A DNA stretch of 64,000 bases from Diogma glabrata (GCA_963693315.1 CAVNZG010000984.1:1-64000); one strand, 5' to 3'; positions 34,081 through 45,629 are shown, counted from the first letter of the stretch. Made by a program: numbers and translations. The notes: generated by a model not told the origin, from the sequence alone.

Positions 34081-34898
34081 AATCATTGTTTCTGTCCAAC
34101 AATCAAAATCAGCTGATGAGGTGAATGACCTTTGCATTGTCAGTATTAATTTTTTTTTTTTTCTTGTTTTGATTTTATTTCGGTTTTCTTAATTATATAT
34201 CTATATGTTAACTGTTTTATATACATTGAACTTTTGGTTTTAAAAAATTGGCGGAAAAAGATCTCTCTCTTCCGAATAAAAATTAATCACTCTCAATCAA
34301 AGAGTAAAGAAAATAATAATTTTCTTGCCATTGCCTCCATAGTCATAATTAATCAGCATAGACACGGAATATTTTTATCTCTATAAAATAAATTTTTTAG
34401 TTTGTTATCTAAATACAATTTTTAATTTTTTAACTTTATAATTTTTAATTTGTTATTTTAATTTTCTTTTAAATATTTTGTTAATTAAGTGGAGATTCAA
34501 AGTAAAGTTAAAATTAAATAGTTTAAATTAAAGTAATTATATTAAGGGTATCCAAATTAGCAAAACAAAAAAGACTTTCGCCATTGGTAGGAATCCGGTT
34601 AGAAGAAGAAAAGAAAAAATGGAAAAACAACTCACATAATTCTTTTAAAAAACCATTTATAAATTGTAAGACCTTTATAAAATTATTTTAAAAAGTTTGG
34701 TACATCTATTTCATATATATTAATATTATAAATTTATTTTAGCTTTTGAAAAAGGTCAAAAAAGATGACCGAAATATTAAGAAAAACAATAAATGCCATC
34801 AGTAATTCAAATTCAACTGTTTCTTTAAAAATTATCCCCGTGAAATAAATTAAAAAAGAAGACGATATACCACAGAAACAAAAATCATTTAACATAAT
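34081..34898 (+). repeat. 3' region/pseudo-LTR of Penelope copy D
   Basis: Same as 30463-31275 with about five more T residues in the poly-T near 34150. It runs through GACGATATACC to AACATAAT (34898), so the 3' end of D includes the first 30-odd bases of the leader that would begin another tandem unit. Confidence 0.75.
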
Positions 34899-35043
34899 TA
34901 AAGCCCAGTAAAATATCCAACCAGATGATCTATCGCTTGGTGTTTTCTTTGGTTTTATTTATTTCAACACAAATAGAGGAAAAGAAAACACAGGACAGTA
35001 TACATACCTACATACATCCAACCAGATATTTTAAACGCAGAAA

Positions 35044-36600
35044 TTGACAGAACTAAAGCACCAAAGTCTGGACAACATTCCTCCTGTTATTCTAAAAACA
35101 TTTTCAAAAGAACTTGCACCAACTCTCATGAAAATATTCTATAAATCCTATAAATTTCGTATTTTTCCATCCTGCTGGAGGCTAATGTCCAGCCTATCCG
35201 AAAAAAAGGAATGGAAATGTGATATTTCAAATTATAGACCAATAGCCTTACTCCCAGTTCTGTCTAAAATATACGAGCACTATATTAATTCACATAAATA
35301 TCCAAATTTTTGGAAGACAACCATTTGATATCTGACAGCCAATACGGTTTTAAAAACAAAAGATCAACAACCGATCGATTGAACTATGTAGCACATCTTT
35401 GGAATAGCATACTTGAGAAAGGTGGTGAAACGTGCGTGATCGCATTAGACATCTCAAAAACATTTTATAAAACACCAAATCTGGCATGCCAACTTGATCA
35501 ACAAGCTCATTGCGTACGGTTTTCATCCCGCAGTCGTAAATTTGATTAAAAATTTTCTGTCTAACAGATACTTCTCGGTATCTATACGCAGTTAAAAATA
35601 AGCTGAATATGTAATGCGAATTGCTACAAATATAGATCCTACGGAAGTCTCTATTATAAAACAATGCAAAGCTTACTTTAAAGTTAAATTGAATGCCCTT
35701 TGCTTTGGCAAGTTGTTTTCAAACTTCTAGCTTAGCAAGTTGTTTTCAAACTTCTACCATTTCTATAAAAAATAAACTAGGATGTTAGAGCTGTACTAAA
35801 ATTTGTAGTTTTGCATTAACATTAGTTTTAATGCAACATTTGCTTTACAGTTTAATAATACCTTGCTTTACATAACCCATATAGCAAGGCCTGTATTAAA
35901 AATTGCAGTAACTTTTTCAATTGTGTAGATGACTTTTCTTCTGAGTCTAAATTAATAACCGCTGGTGTACCCCAAGGCTCAGTTTTATCTCCCACTTTAT
36001 TTTTAATTTATTTCAACGAACTGTTGCAAATCACCAGTAATCCAATAACTAGTTTAGCAGATGATAGAACAATGTACAATTCATTCGTCCCCTTATCTTC
36101 AAAGGGTAAAATGCATGAACGAATAAATCCCTCCAGAAGAGACACTAACATAATTGTAAACGAGGATCTAAAAAAAACGCCGATTGGGGTGACAAAAATT
36201 TGGTCAATTTTAATTCCACCGAAACCCAGCTATTGATTGTTTCCAGATCAAAGACCGAGTTTAACAACGATATTTCAATTGATATGTGTGACGAAAAAAT
36301 AGACAAATGTGAAAGCATTCGTTTATTCACAATTCGAGTCACAATTTCCAATGACTTACTCTGAAACGATCATATAATGGCCATGGCAAAGAGTGCGTCA
36401 AGAAAACTCGGCCTCCTCAATAGATGTAAAAAATATTTTACTGCGTATCAATTACTCCACATTTACAAGTCCTTTATTCTTCCCTGCATGGGGTATTGTT
36501 GTCTAGTATGGGGCGCTGCATCTGTTACCATCCTGGCTCTTTTGGACTCTGTTCAAAAGCGTGCTATACACGTGCTATAATTGTTGGTGATCGAAATTTA
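35044..36600 (+). pseudogene. Degenerate non-LTR reverse transcriptase, same family as 16362
   Basis: Carries the RT region upstream of that kept at 16362: DNIPPVILKTFSKELAP, then NYRPIALLPVLSKIYE and SDSQYGFKNKRSTTD, spread over two frames broken near 35320. The LDISKTF block near 35445 is motif A with its catalytic neighbourhood altered (KTFYKT). A 340-bp insertion splits the gene at about 35585-35927. After it the GVPQGS block reads in sequence and a LADDRT block replaces FADDST. Further stops and frame changes follow until VWGAASVTILALLDS near 36520. At 36737-36795 a short piece of an earlier RT segment (equivalent to 16655-16715) recurs out of order. Clearly dead. Confidence 0.85.
35585..35927. 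mobile_element. 340-bp insertion within the RT pseudogene
   Basis: Absent from the otherwise parallel sequence at 16461/16462. It is non-coding. A 22-base unit GCAAGTTGTTTTCAAACTTCTA is repeated near 35709 and 35734. Two hairpins are visible: TTGCATTAA / TTAATGCAA (35811-35819 with 35828-35836) and CCTTGCT / AGCAAGG (35861-35867 with 35883-35889). The ends (CAGTTAAAAATAAG and, in reverse complement, CAATTGAAAAAGTTA) are only vaguely alike, so it may be a small non-autonomous transposon or a SINE-like piece. Confidence 0.5.
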
Positions 36601-36860
36601 ACATTAAATCTTGATTCCCTGTGCGAAATATTGTCACCAGAAGTGTTCGGATGAAATCAGATTCAACTGTGTCAATTTCTGACAAAAGTTTTTACAGTGC
36701 TATTCCGATACTAAATTTTCTTTCTTTTCTATCACGAACGAATAAATTCCGAATATTAGACGCTGCCAAAAATGTAAACGAGGATCTAAAAAAGACACAA
36801 ATATATGGTCAATACTTTCTTTTTGCGTTTATGCTCCATATAGGAACGTTGCCAAGCTAA

Positions 36861-37154
36861 TCAGCTTCGAATATTCACCATGGTCAATCGCAACAGCGGT
36901 ATCCTTACCATGGCAACCATTTTTTAAGATCGTTTATTACTTCGCTCTCCCATGCAATCAGAGTTTACCTCGCGGTCGGCTACTACCATAGGGTACTAAC
37001 GTACATTTTTAAATCATTCCAAACTGTGAATCGGCTCGTAGAATATGCCTCTCTCAACCAAGCAATCCTATTGGAACGAATTCAACCTATTATATCAGAA
37101 CCCTCAAGAAGCTCTGTGGGTGGGTGGTGGTGGACTTTGGAATATGATCCAGAT
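36861..37154 (+). other. Unrecognised 98-codon open frame without ATG
   Basis: Stop-to-stop open frame (TAA at 36858 and 37155) with a richer base composition than its surroundings. Its translation includes FLRSFITSLSHAIRVYLAVG, NRLVEYASLNQAILLER and WWWTLEYDPD. It has no methionine codon. CAG at 36862-36864 region and GTGGGT near 37118 could be splice acceptor and donor, so it might be an exon of a host gene or an old gene fragment. I do not recognise the protein. Confidence 0.3.
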
Positions 37155-37539
37155 TAACTGGAAAATGAGAGATCTAAAGTTTACTGTACTGTATATGCTG
37201 TACTGCATTTAAGGTTTTGGTACTGTTTCCATTATTTCTGCATACCAATTTCTGGTTTGTCACATCGGTTAAAAAAGTTTTTTTGAAGCGTTTATCCTTA
37301 CTGTAGCCTACAGTTTCAATTTGATTTTTATGAAATGTTGGTACAAGATTTCAATCAATATGAGAAATATTTCATATGCTTTTGGCGTACATTGGACAAA
37401 GGGTTGAGGTCCACCATTCAACAGGTGGATTGTGTCACCATGTTTTTAAAGTTTGTTGGGTGCATACAACACTATAAAAAAAGACGCAAATATTTATGGT
37501 AAGAGCTTATTAGTTTTTGAGCAATATTGAACGAAGTGG

Positions 37540-38310
37540 TGGAGACTTATACAAGGTTGTACAACTGGTCCAGTAATGGTCCATTAACGGCGACGCGTAA
37601 CACAGCAATGGCGGAGTATTGACACCCATGGTTGGGCCATTAACATAATTTTGCTGGATCATAACTTCGGACAATAAATGGCTACCATTTATGCGTCAGA
37701 GAAAAAAAACAGCAATGGCTCATACAAGGTTATACAGTTGGCCCCGTAATGGATTAATAATGATCACCACCATTGCAGCAATGGGCGAGTACTAGTCGCC
37801 ATGACTGGGCGTTTAAAAAAATATAAAATATTATTATGAGCAAATTTAAATAAATTAAATACAAAATAATTTAATAATTTAAAATAAAATAAAAATGTCT
37901 AATGGAAAAAATTTAAAACTTATACCAACCTAAAACCTAATCAATATCATGATAGTCTTTCAACCGAGAAGCGCTAACTCGTGAAAATGTTGAAATGTTT
38001 CAAATATATTGAAATATGTTGAAATGTTTCAAATATATTTTCCTAAAATGGATTTTACTCTAGTGAATTTTAACCAAATGACATAGATCGGCCAATTCGT
38101 AGTTGCAGTACTGACCCAATAACAATAGCCAATTAATGTTAGCCATTAACTAGTCATTGCTTGGGCATTTAAAGTAAATTGTCTTCTGGTTATTTTCTCT
38201 ATAAACCATAGATCGGTCAATGTATGGCTCCAGCAATGGCCCAATAACAATAGCCAAGTATTGTTTACTATTGATTGACCAATGTTTGGCCATATTAGAG
38301 TGCGGCAAAT
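37540..38310. repeat. Degenerate repeats with TGGCC/AATGG motifs
   Basis: Two related units of about 95 bases start at 37545 and 37723 (TACAAGGTTGTACAACTGG / TACAAGGTTATACAGTTGG) and share AGCAATGG, GAGTA and a closing TGG-GCCATT-like end. Two more distant units occur near 38085 and 38210 (GATCGG/GATCGGTCAA, then CCCAATAACAATAGCCAA). No coding content. They look like decayed tandem or MITE-derived repeats. Confidence 0.55.
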
Positions 38311-39254
38311 CCTGCTTGGGGGGCCTCCGAGCACCTGTTTATTTGAAACTTTAATAACTCAGTTCCTGATAATTAATTTTGAATAAATTTGGTATATATG
38401 CTAGGAGCATGCTTTTAACAGTTCTGCATTTAAATTTCGGTTTGTTTCTTCCGTTGAAAATTTTTTACTTTTAAAAAACATTTTGTTTCCAGAGCCCAAT
38501 GAAGTGGCCTACGCATCAGCATCGCAATATTTTTTTTAATTGTTTGCGCTTTTCTTTAGAACCAATACGATAAGTATGCGAATATTAATATTAAATTCCC
38601 GGGTTCCGGGCAATCCCAGTATTTTTAATTTTATAATCCCGAATTTTACCAATTAAATCTGAGTGGGATATTAAATTAATTATTAATTGGTGAAGGTAGA
38701 ATCTAATTGACAACATCTGGATAGTAAAGTTTACAATGATATTGATTGTTACCGTAAAGAAGTTGAACCAATAATTGAGTGGTATGCCGCAAACTAAGAA
38801 TGAAAATTAATACAAAATCTTTACGTCTCTATCTATATTGATTTTGGTTATGGACCGGCTAATATTATCACATGGACTACAATAGTTTACCTTTACCTGA
38901 AGTAATTATCTATCAATTTAAACAAAATATTAAGAAGATTACCAATAAATTCGATCCTCCATTCTTAATACGATCCTCGATACGATACGAGCTATGTGCA
39001 GAAAGAATAATAACTTCATCTATATCTAATTAATGTTAAAAACATTCGTCTGGAAAATGTTGATGAGTTTCACGGAACGGGTCGTGTTTTTATTCAACAA
39101 AATTTAGATCGAAATTATTACAAAATTAATTAGCTGTACTTTTGAATAAGTCAAAAATAATTTTTCCTAAAATCGTTTAAGAATTAATCATTCCCACACG
39201 CAAATCGCGTGCGCAACTTGATCAATTCCCACATTACTGAGGGAATGTCAATAG
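38311..39254. other. Gene-free AT-rich stretch
   Basis: No gene. A small GC island TTCCCGGGTTCCGGGCAATC at about 38595 and an inverted pair TTACCAATTAA / TTAATTGGTGAA (38650-38695) suggest another worn non-autonomous element. Confidence 0.4.
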
Positions 39255-39416
39255 TCAAAAACTCAAGAATACAAGTGAAAGTAATTCTTCATACGTTTTC
39301 TCGTATTTTTTTTTTTTTGATTTTTCAGGAAGTAAGTTGAGTGTTGCCCGGTCTGCGGCTGCTTGAATGTCCTCGGGAATCCAGTTTTCGTCATCTGATT
39401 CGTTATTTTCCAGCAT
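39255..39416 (-). pseudogene. Fragment of a tyrosine-recombinase-like transposon protein
   Basis: Minus-strand translation from ATG at 39416 reads MLENNESDDENWIPEDIQAA, then LNLLPEKSKK, then a 13-A homopolymer (39306-39318) shifts the frame; beyond it the other frame continues YEKTYEELLSL. The LPxKSKxxYExxYxxF pattern is typical of the N-terminal core-binding part of tyrosine-recombinase-like proteins from Crypton-type and related insect transposons. Only this short N-terminal piece remains. The family assignment rests on one motif and is tentative. Confidence 0.5.
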
Positions 39417-39627
39417 TTTTCTTGCCACAAAAATTCACAAATGCACAATTTGTTTTCCGTATTTTTGTTTACAAGTTTCATCCATAGCAACCATTGCAAC
39501 TTGATTTTCACGATAAATTAGCAGTTTCAAATCTTGACAAAATTAAACGATTCTAATTAGACGGTTGTAAGAAATAGTAATTCTTTAACGATCGTAGGAA
39601 AAACGTTGTTCCTAACATGCGCGCGAA

Positions 39628-39683
39628 GGTGATTCCGAAACGAAAGCAGGTCCTGCACATCCTACTTTCGTTTTGGAATCACC
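39628..39683. repeat. Hairpin, 23-bp arms
   Basis: GGTGATTCCGAAACG... at 39628-39650 pairs with 39661-39683, 21 of 23 positions, around a ten-base loop. Weaker complementarity (GCGCGAA / TTCACGC) extends the stem outward. Probably the centre of a foldback element; no coding content. Confidence 0.7.
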
Positions 39684-40052
39684 AACTTCACGCACTTGAT
39701 ACGAAAATAACTATTTCAAACTAAACTATAGTGAATTGGGAAGTGGCTGTGAGATTTAAGGAGAATGACATAATTTCATTTTGTTGTATTGTTGGATTAA
39801 TATGTTAGATATTTCAGTGGTCATGTTCAGCTTAATGAATCTATATATTTTATAATTGCATATTTTGAAATTTGAATTAAAAGTTTTTTATGTTCAATTT
39901 TGTTTTTATCAGTATTTTATTATTGCTCTTTAATAATATAATTGTTTCTCGATATACCTCCTTACTGTATTTACCAATTTATTTAATTTTTTTTCCGTAT
40001 TAATAACGGACCTTAAAAATATTGTCTTGAAATCAAGTTTCTTATCTCAGGC

Positions 40053-40310
40053 TTCAATTTTGCACACGTTAATCCGGGTAGCTTGTTATACAATTTTTAT
40101 GAATTAAAAAATATCTTAAAAGGTGTTAAACATGATTTATTAGCTATTTCTGAATCATGGCTAAAATAAAAGCATGATGATGCTTTCCCTCCGGAAATAT
40201 AATATATTAAGTAAAGGAATATAACATATTAAGTAAAGATAGTGAAAATAGGTGTGAAGGAGGTGTGGTTTTTTATATAAATATGAAAATAAACTTCGGT
40301 TTTGGCTAAC
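40053..40310 (+). pseudogene. Remnant of a non-LTR endonuclease domain
   Basis: Reads FNFAHVNPGSL, then ELKNILKGVKHDLLAISESW, the N-terminal block of AP-type endonucleases of Jockey/CR1-like elements (the ISESWL block holds the catalytic Glu). A stop follows at 40169. In the next frame EYNILSKDSENRCEGGVVFY matches the following Asp-Arg...GGG block. Everything downstream is lost. The family may be the one at 16362/35044, but no overlapping part exists to test this. Confidence 0.65.
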
Positions 40311-41256
40311 TTCTTTATCGGGGACCGTAGAATCGGAGACAAACAATTAAATATCTCGGTGTCCAAAATATTTGGTCTTATGAGCCGGATAAACAAACCA
40401 GACAATCTTTAACTAACATTTAAGAATCACAACATTACACAATGACATTTCAAATAAAATATAAAACATAAAGACAGACAAAGTATAACTAAATTTCAGT
40501 TTAATGCAATGAAGAAATTTAAATGAGACTAACAAAACAACTGTGCAACTCACAATCGGAAAACTCTTTTTATAATTTCATCATTATCAAAAGAAAAACT
40601 AAATACAAACAAAATAAAAACTTAATGATGTGTCTTGCTCCCTTATTTTTTGTTGAAGAAATTAAAATTTTATTTTTTCATTACAACAAATTTAAACCGT
40701 AATAACTCTACAACGACTGACCATTTCCTAAAACAAAGTATAAAACTTAAATTTTAATTAAAAAATTCTTCCTTTCTAAGTTCATAAAGTTAGTGTCTTG
40801 CTATTTTTATGTGTTTTGTAAAACAATTTCAAAATTAATCACTTTTTGTAAACCATCAATAGCTGAGTGAGTTTTCTTTTAATTTTAATTTGTTTCCTTA
40901 AACTTCAAAACTAGTCTTTTAAAGCTCTCACCCCTTAGTCTTACAAATATTGTTCTTTAGCTAATTGAAAAAGTTTTGTTTTCATCTTCTTTTGTGCAGT
41001 TGTGATGATTTGAATTTTTCTAAAGGAATTAAAATACGAAAATGTTTTTCCCATTTTGAGTTTGATGGATTATGAGAATTAAAAGATTATTTTGTAATTA
41101 AGCAAAGGAAAATATCATTTAGTTGATTGGTTATTAATTGCATTAATAAATGAAGTCGTTCGATTTCGACATAAAAGGAATTAATTTTGAGCAAAAGTTG
41201 ACTTCAAACTTATTTTACATTAGATTTTTTAAGATTTTGGTCCCAGACTAGCAAAA
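40311..41256. other. Gene-free AT-rich stretch
   Basis: I see no coding, RNA or repeat structure in this stretch. Confidence 0.45.
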
Positions 41257-41520
41257 TCAGAACGTATAGACGTGAAACAAGAGCTGTTCCTCCATTTCAA
41301 TCAGATGAGCGGGGCTCGAAACCTGGTAATTTGCCTTTTTCAGTTTGATAACTTCTTCAAATTCTAGGAAGAATAGATCCTTAATATCGTTTGGTTTGTC
41401 TTCAGCAGATAAATGAACATTAACAATCGCCACATAAAATTTTTGAGTACGATGTTTCATTGATTCCACATCCTTCCTGGTCAGCTCAGCTCTTGTAATG
41501 TCATTATATCCAGTGCGTAG
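41257..41520 (-). pseudogene. Remnant of an RTE-like endonuclease domain
   Basis: Minus-strand translation gives YALDIMTLQELS, a stop, then after a deletion RTQKFYVAIVNVHLSAEDKP and NDIKDLFFLEFEEV. RTE-clade endonucleases have the same order: LDIVALQEVRW and then an FY-x-INVHAPTE block followed by KD-x-FY-x-LE. The catalytic Asn/His blocks further downstream are missing and the reading frame is broken. An old, dead fragment on the opposite strand to the neighbouring Jockey-like remnant. Confidence 0.65.
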
Positions 41521-42329
41521 TTATCACTTATCAGCCTAGTTTGTTAGCCATAAATTTCACTTTTCTTTTGCAAGAAGTGTTTTTCAACTCAACTTTAATG
41601 AAGGGGAGAGCATTCCTAGTTTTTTTATGTTATAGGCAAATAAAACAACTCTAGTTATATATTCCTTTATCAGTAAACTGCAAATAAAAATTCAATCTGT
41701 TAAGCAATTTTGTTGCTCATCATCATCTCTTTCCAATTCTCTTAAAAAAGTGTTATTTTTGATTTTTATGATAGGCTACAAATTTGCGAAGGTATACCCA
41801 TGCCGGGATACTTTCGCTATTGTATGGGGCACTTTCGTCACCTAAAGCAAGTCTATGAAAAAATATAGAAAAAGATTAAATAAAACAAGCATTTATATTA
41901 AAACAAGCTTGTGGGTTAACCTGAGCAAGTTTGCTTTTGACTCGAGAGTTTAAAGTTGCTCGTTCGATATTATATTTAGAAACTGTAATCGACAACAGCT
42001 TGTTTCACATCATTTTCGTTTATATTGGCTCTCTCAGTTTTAGGTAGATTTCCAAAACCCCCGGTATAGAAGCCATCTACATTTTTTAGCACAATAAAAA
42101 TCGTGAACTTGTAGCGCCATTTTGAAATTAAAACTCAGTATAAAAAAAATTCAAAAAATCACCATAACGCTCATAACGCCATCTGGAAAAATAAAACTCC
42201 ATATAAAAAAAATTCAAAAATATTTAATCAAAAACACTAATCCAATTTTTTGCATATGGCAATGTTCATTGTTTATTGCAAATGGCGTGAAATGGTATGG
42301 CTATGATATATCGGGGGTTTTGAGATTTC
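41521..42329. other. Non-coding stretch with short internal repeats
   Basis: A partly duplicated segment (CATATAAAAAAAATTCAAAAA type) occurs at 42120-42220. No credible gene. Confidence 0.4.
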
Positions 42330-42545
42330 ATATAAAAATTTACCTATTGCAATGTGCCTCATCTCGGAATTTCGGGAAAATTTTGGTGCCGAACGACTAT
42401 ATATATGATAAGCGGAGACGGAAAAACAAAAAAAAATTTATGTATGTACATATATAAATATAAACGATATGAGCTATAATGAAAACAACCGACACTCTCA
42501 CGGTCGCATTTGTTGTCGTAGATGAAAAAAATTTTCTGTACTGCA
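42330..42545. repeat. Dispersed repeat, copy 1 (CTCACGGTCGCATTTGTTG family)
   Basis: TTTCATATAAAAATTTACC through CTCACGGTCGCATTTGTTG closely parallels 44838-45340. Where the later copy holds the long AT tract, this one has only TATGTATGTACATATATAAATATA. Non-coding. Confidence 0.7.
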
Positions 42546-43819
42546 AGCTCGTGAATAACTAGATTTATTTTTGGTAAATTTTTAAAATGAGAATAATGCA
42601 TTTAGAACTGTTTTGACGAATGTGCCCCTAAAACGAATGTCCCCACTTTACCCTATATTCTTTATGTTATTGTTAACATGGTATTAATAATCATCATAAA
42701 AGCTTCTGTATTAAAAAAAAGAAAAATGTATTTCTAACCCATAAACGATCAATACATATTACAATTTACACCCATCACCAAAAAGGGCTATTAAATTCAA
42801 AACAATAACAATAAACCCTTCCACACAGTCATTAATTATACAAGAAGAATGACAATTCATGTCATTGACTTTTTTTTATAAATGTTCATGTCAAATATAC
42901 ATAAATTTTCCGTTTTCGATATGAACACTAAAGAATGAGAAAATATTGATTTTTTTGTTTTTTTTATTTTCTTCTCTTTTTATGTTTCCTTATTTTCCCA
43001 TACATATTAGTATTTATTGTTTACTTTTTTCAATTTCATTGATTAAAAATAATAAAAAGATATTTCGATTTTTATCTGGTTTTAATTTTTAAAACATAAT
43101 AAGGATTTGTACGGCTTTAGATTAGATGAATGTATATTATTCTATACAATTTTCAATTATCTCGTACGTATCTTTACTAAAGTATGTCTCTTCAAAATAA
43201 TAATTTTCAAAGCATTGTTAGACCTTTTTTTTTATCCTCTCTCAAAAAAATTGATTCCAATTTATGCTGTAATCGGGAAAAAAAGAAAGGAAAATAACAA
43301 AAACTGAGGAAAACCATTGGGAACATGACATTTCGGTAATCATTACAAATATTTTCTTTTTTATCTTTTTTCTTTTGTTTATTAAATTTCTTCGAATGGA
43401 TGGATGTCGTTTCGAAGATTAAAAAAAGTAAATAAAATAAACAACAAAAGGGTTGGATAATTGGACATGCTTGTAGACACTCGTTCACAACCATAAAGTG
43501 TATGCGTATACAATTTTGTATTTAAGGCTCTTAATTTGTATTCATAGTTTTTCTGGAACAATAGGCATTCGTTAACAGAAACGGTAATAAGATTATTATA
43601 AAAACTCATCTTTTGATTTGATTTTATTGTATATGAAGTTGAAATTTATTTGAAGGTGAAGAAATTTTACAATTTATGTAGCAAGGACGTTCTGAGAGTT
43701 ATTAAGCTCTCTGGCCCGAGGGATGGATGATGCTTGACGGGCGTAATACCTAGTAACGCCAGTCATACAAGATTTTATGATTCGCTTAATAAGCTATAAA
43801 ACTAATAAAAATAATTTTT
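42546..43819. other. Gene-free stretch
   Basis: No recognised gene. A GC-richer patch at 43685-43765 (CTCTGGCCCGAGGG) does not fold as a tRNA and has no open frame of note. Confidence 0.4.
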
Positions 43820-44793
43820 AGGGTTCCGTACTGTGAAAAAGTAAAAACGGTACCCTATTGGTGAGACTTTGGTGTCCATAATCAATTTACTCACACACTA
43901 AAAGTTCTATCCACTTGAAATTTTCTACAGTTATTCAATGTGTTTTCTCACACCTGATGATAACCAAAAAATCTCAAATATTTGTTTTTATCTATATTTT
44001 ATGGACATAGATAAGGAGATAGTAAAACAAAAGTTTTTTCTAAGGAATCGAATTTGGTCTAGAAAAATCGAAAAATATGGAAGTATTTCAACAAAAATTT
44101 TCATTGAATTTTCGACTGCTTAGTTTTTGAGTTATTACCAAAAATGAGAGTTTATTTTGGTCCCCTCCCTTAACTTCGAACATTACAAATGAAAAAATTT
44201 AAAAAAATTCATGGGTGTAGGGATTTTGCTAAATCGAAACTAAATTTTTTTGTTGTTATAATTTCAAATGTTCATTGGATGGGGAGGGGGGTTTAAAGTA
44301 GAAATTTTGAAAAAAACATTATTTTTGATCGTGGCATGTGGGGTGTCATATCTACGAACATTACAAAAGAAAAAATTTTAAAAAATTCATGGGTGTAGGG
44401 GTTTTGCTAAACCGATACCAAATTTTTTTTTTGGTATTTATAATTTCAAATGTTCATTGGAGGGGGTTTAAAGTAGAAATTTTGAAAAAAAAGTATTTTT
44501 GATCATGGCATGTGGGGTGTCATATGCAAGGTGATTTTTTATTGAAGTGCAAAACATTTTTTTTTGTAATTTTTGAAAGCACAGTTTTCGACTTATTTTA
44601 AAAAATGTAAAATTTTTTTTTGTCCCCCTCTCCCTTATCTACGAACAATACAAAAGAAAATTTTTAAAAAATGCACGGGTGTAGGGATATTGCTAAATCG
44701 ATACTAAAACTTTTTTTACTAGTTATAATAATAAACGTGAAACTATACTAACAAAATCTGTTTTTTTCTAAAATATTATATACGCGGAACCCT
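43820..44793. mobile_element. Non-autonomous element with GGGTTCCGTA ends and internal tandem repeats
   Basis: AGGGTTCCGTA at 43820 and TACGCGGAACCCT at 44781-44793 are inverted, with one extra dinucleotide. Inside, a unit of about 178 bp is repeated: CGAACATTACAAA...CATGGGTGTAGGG starts at 44177, 44355 and, in a shorter and more worn form, 44641; each is followed by AAATTTTTTT and the first two by GTTCATTGGA and GGCATGTGGGGTGTCAT. No transposase frame. Elements with GGGTTCCGTA termini recur in several insect genomes; that is from memory, not from comparison. Confidence 0.6.
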
Positions 44794-44837
44794 CAGCGAG
44801 CGAATTATATTAGCACTTGCCTGACTTTTTAGGTAAA

Positions 44838-45500
<663 letters not shown>

Positions 45501-45629
45501 AAATTAACAAATTTAGAATTTCTGGAATCTTTTTTATCAATTTGTTTTAAAAATAGACCTCTGCAGTTAGAGGTTGCTGAGTGAGCGGCTCCAACAAAAA
45601 ATGTTGCAAAAAAAAAATTTTGTTTGAAA

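Larger units (their letters stand above)
20709..34898. mobile_element. Penelope-like element cluster, inverted pair of tandems
   Basis: Four copies of one Penelope-like retroelement. Two lie head-to-tail on the minus strand (A, B; period 3623 bp) and two head-to-tail on the plus strand (C, D; period 3618 bp). The minus and plus arrays meet at 28420/28421, where an inverted leader fragment abuts a 5'-truncated copy C. The left outer end is at CGTCTTC (20709); the right outer end at AACATAAT (34898), extending 30-odd bases into the next-unit leader. AAGC occurs just outside both ends, a possible short target duplication. Tandem and inverted partial copies with pseudo-LTRs are established for Penelope elements. 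Copies differ by very few bases. Confidence 0.88.

Noticed and set aside
43685..43770. GC-rich patch that looked like a small RNA gene
   Set aside because: No tRNA B-box (GGTTCGAATCC-like) and no cloverleaf pairing; no other RNA family recognised.
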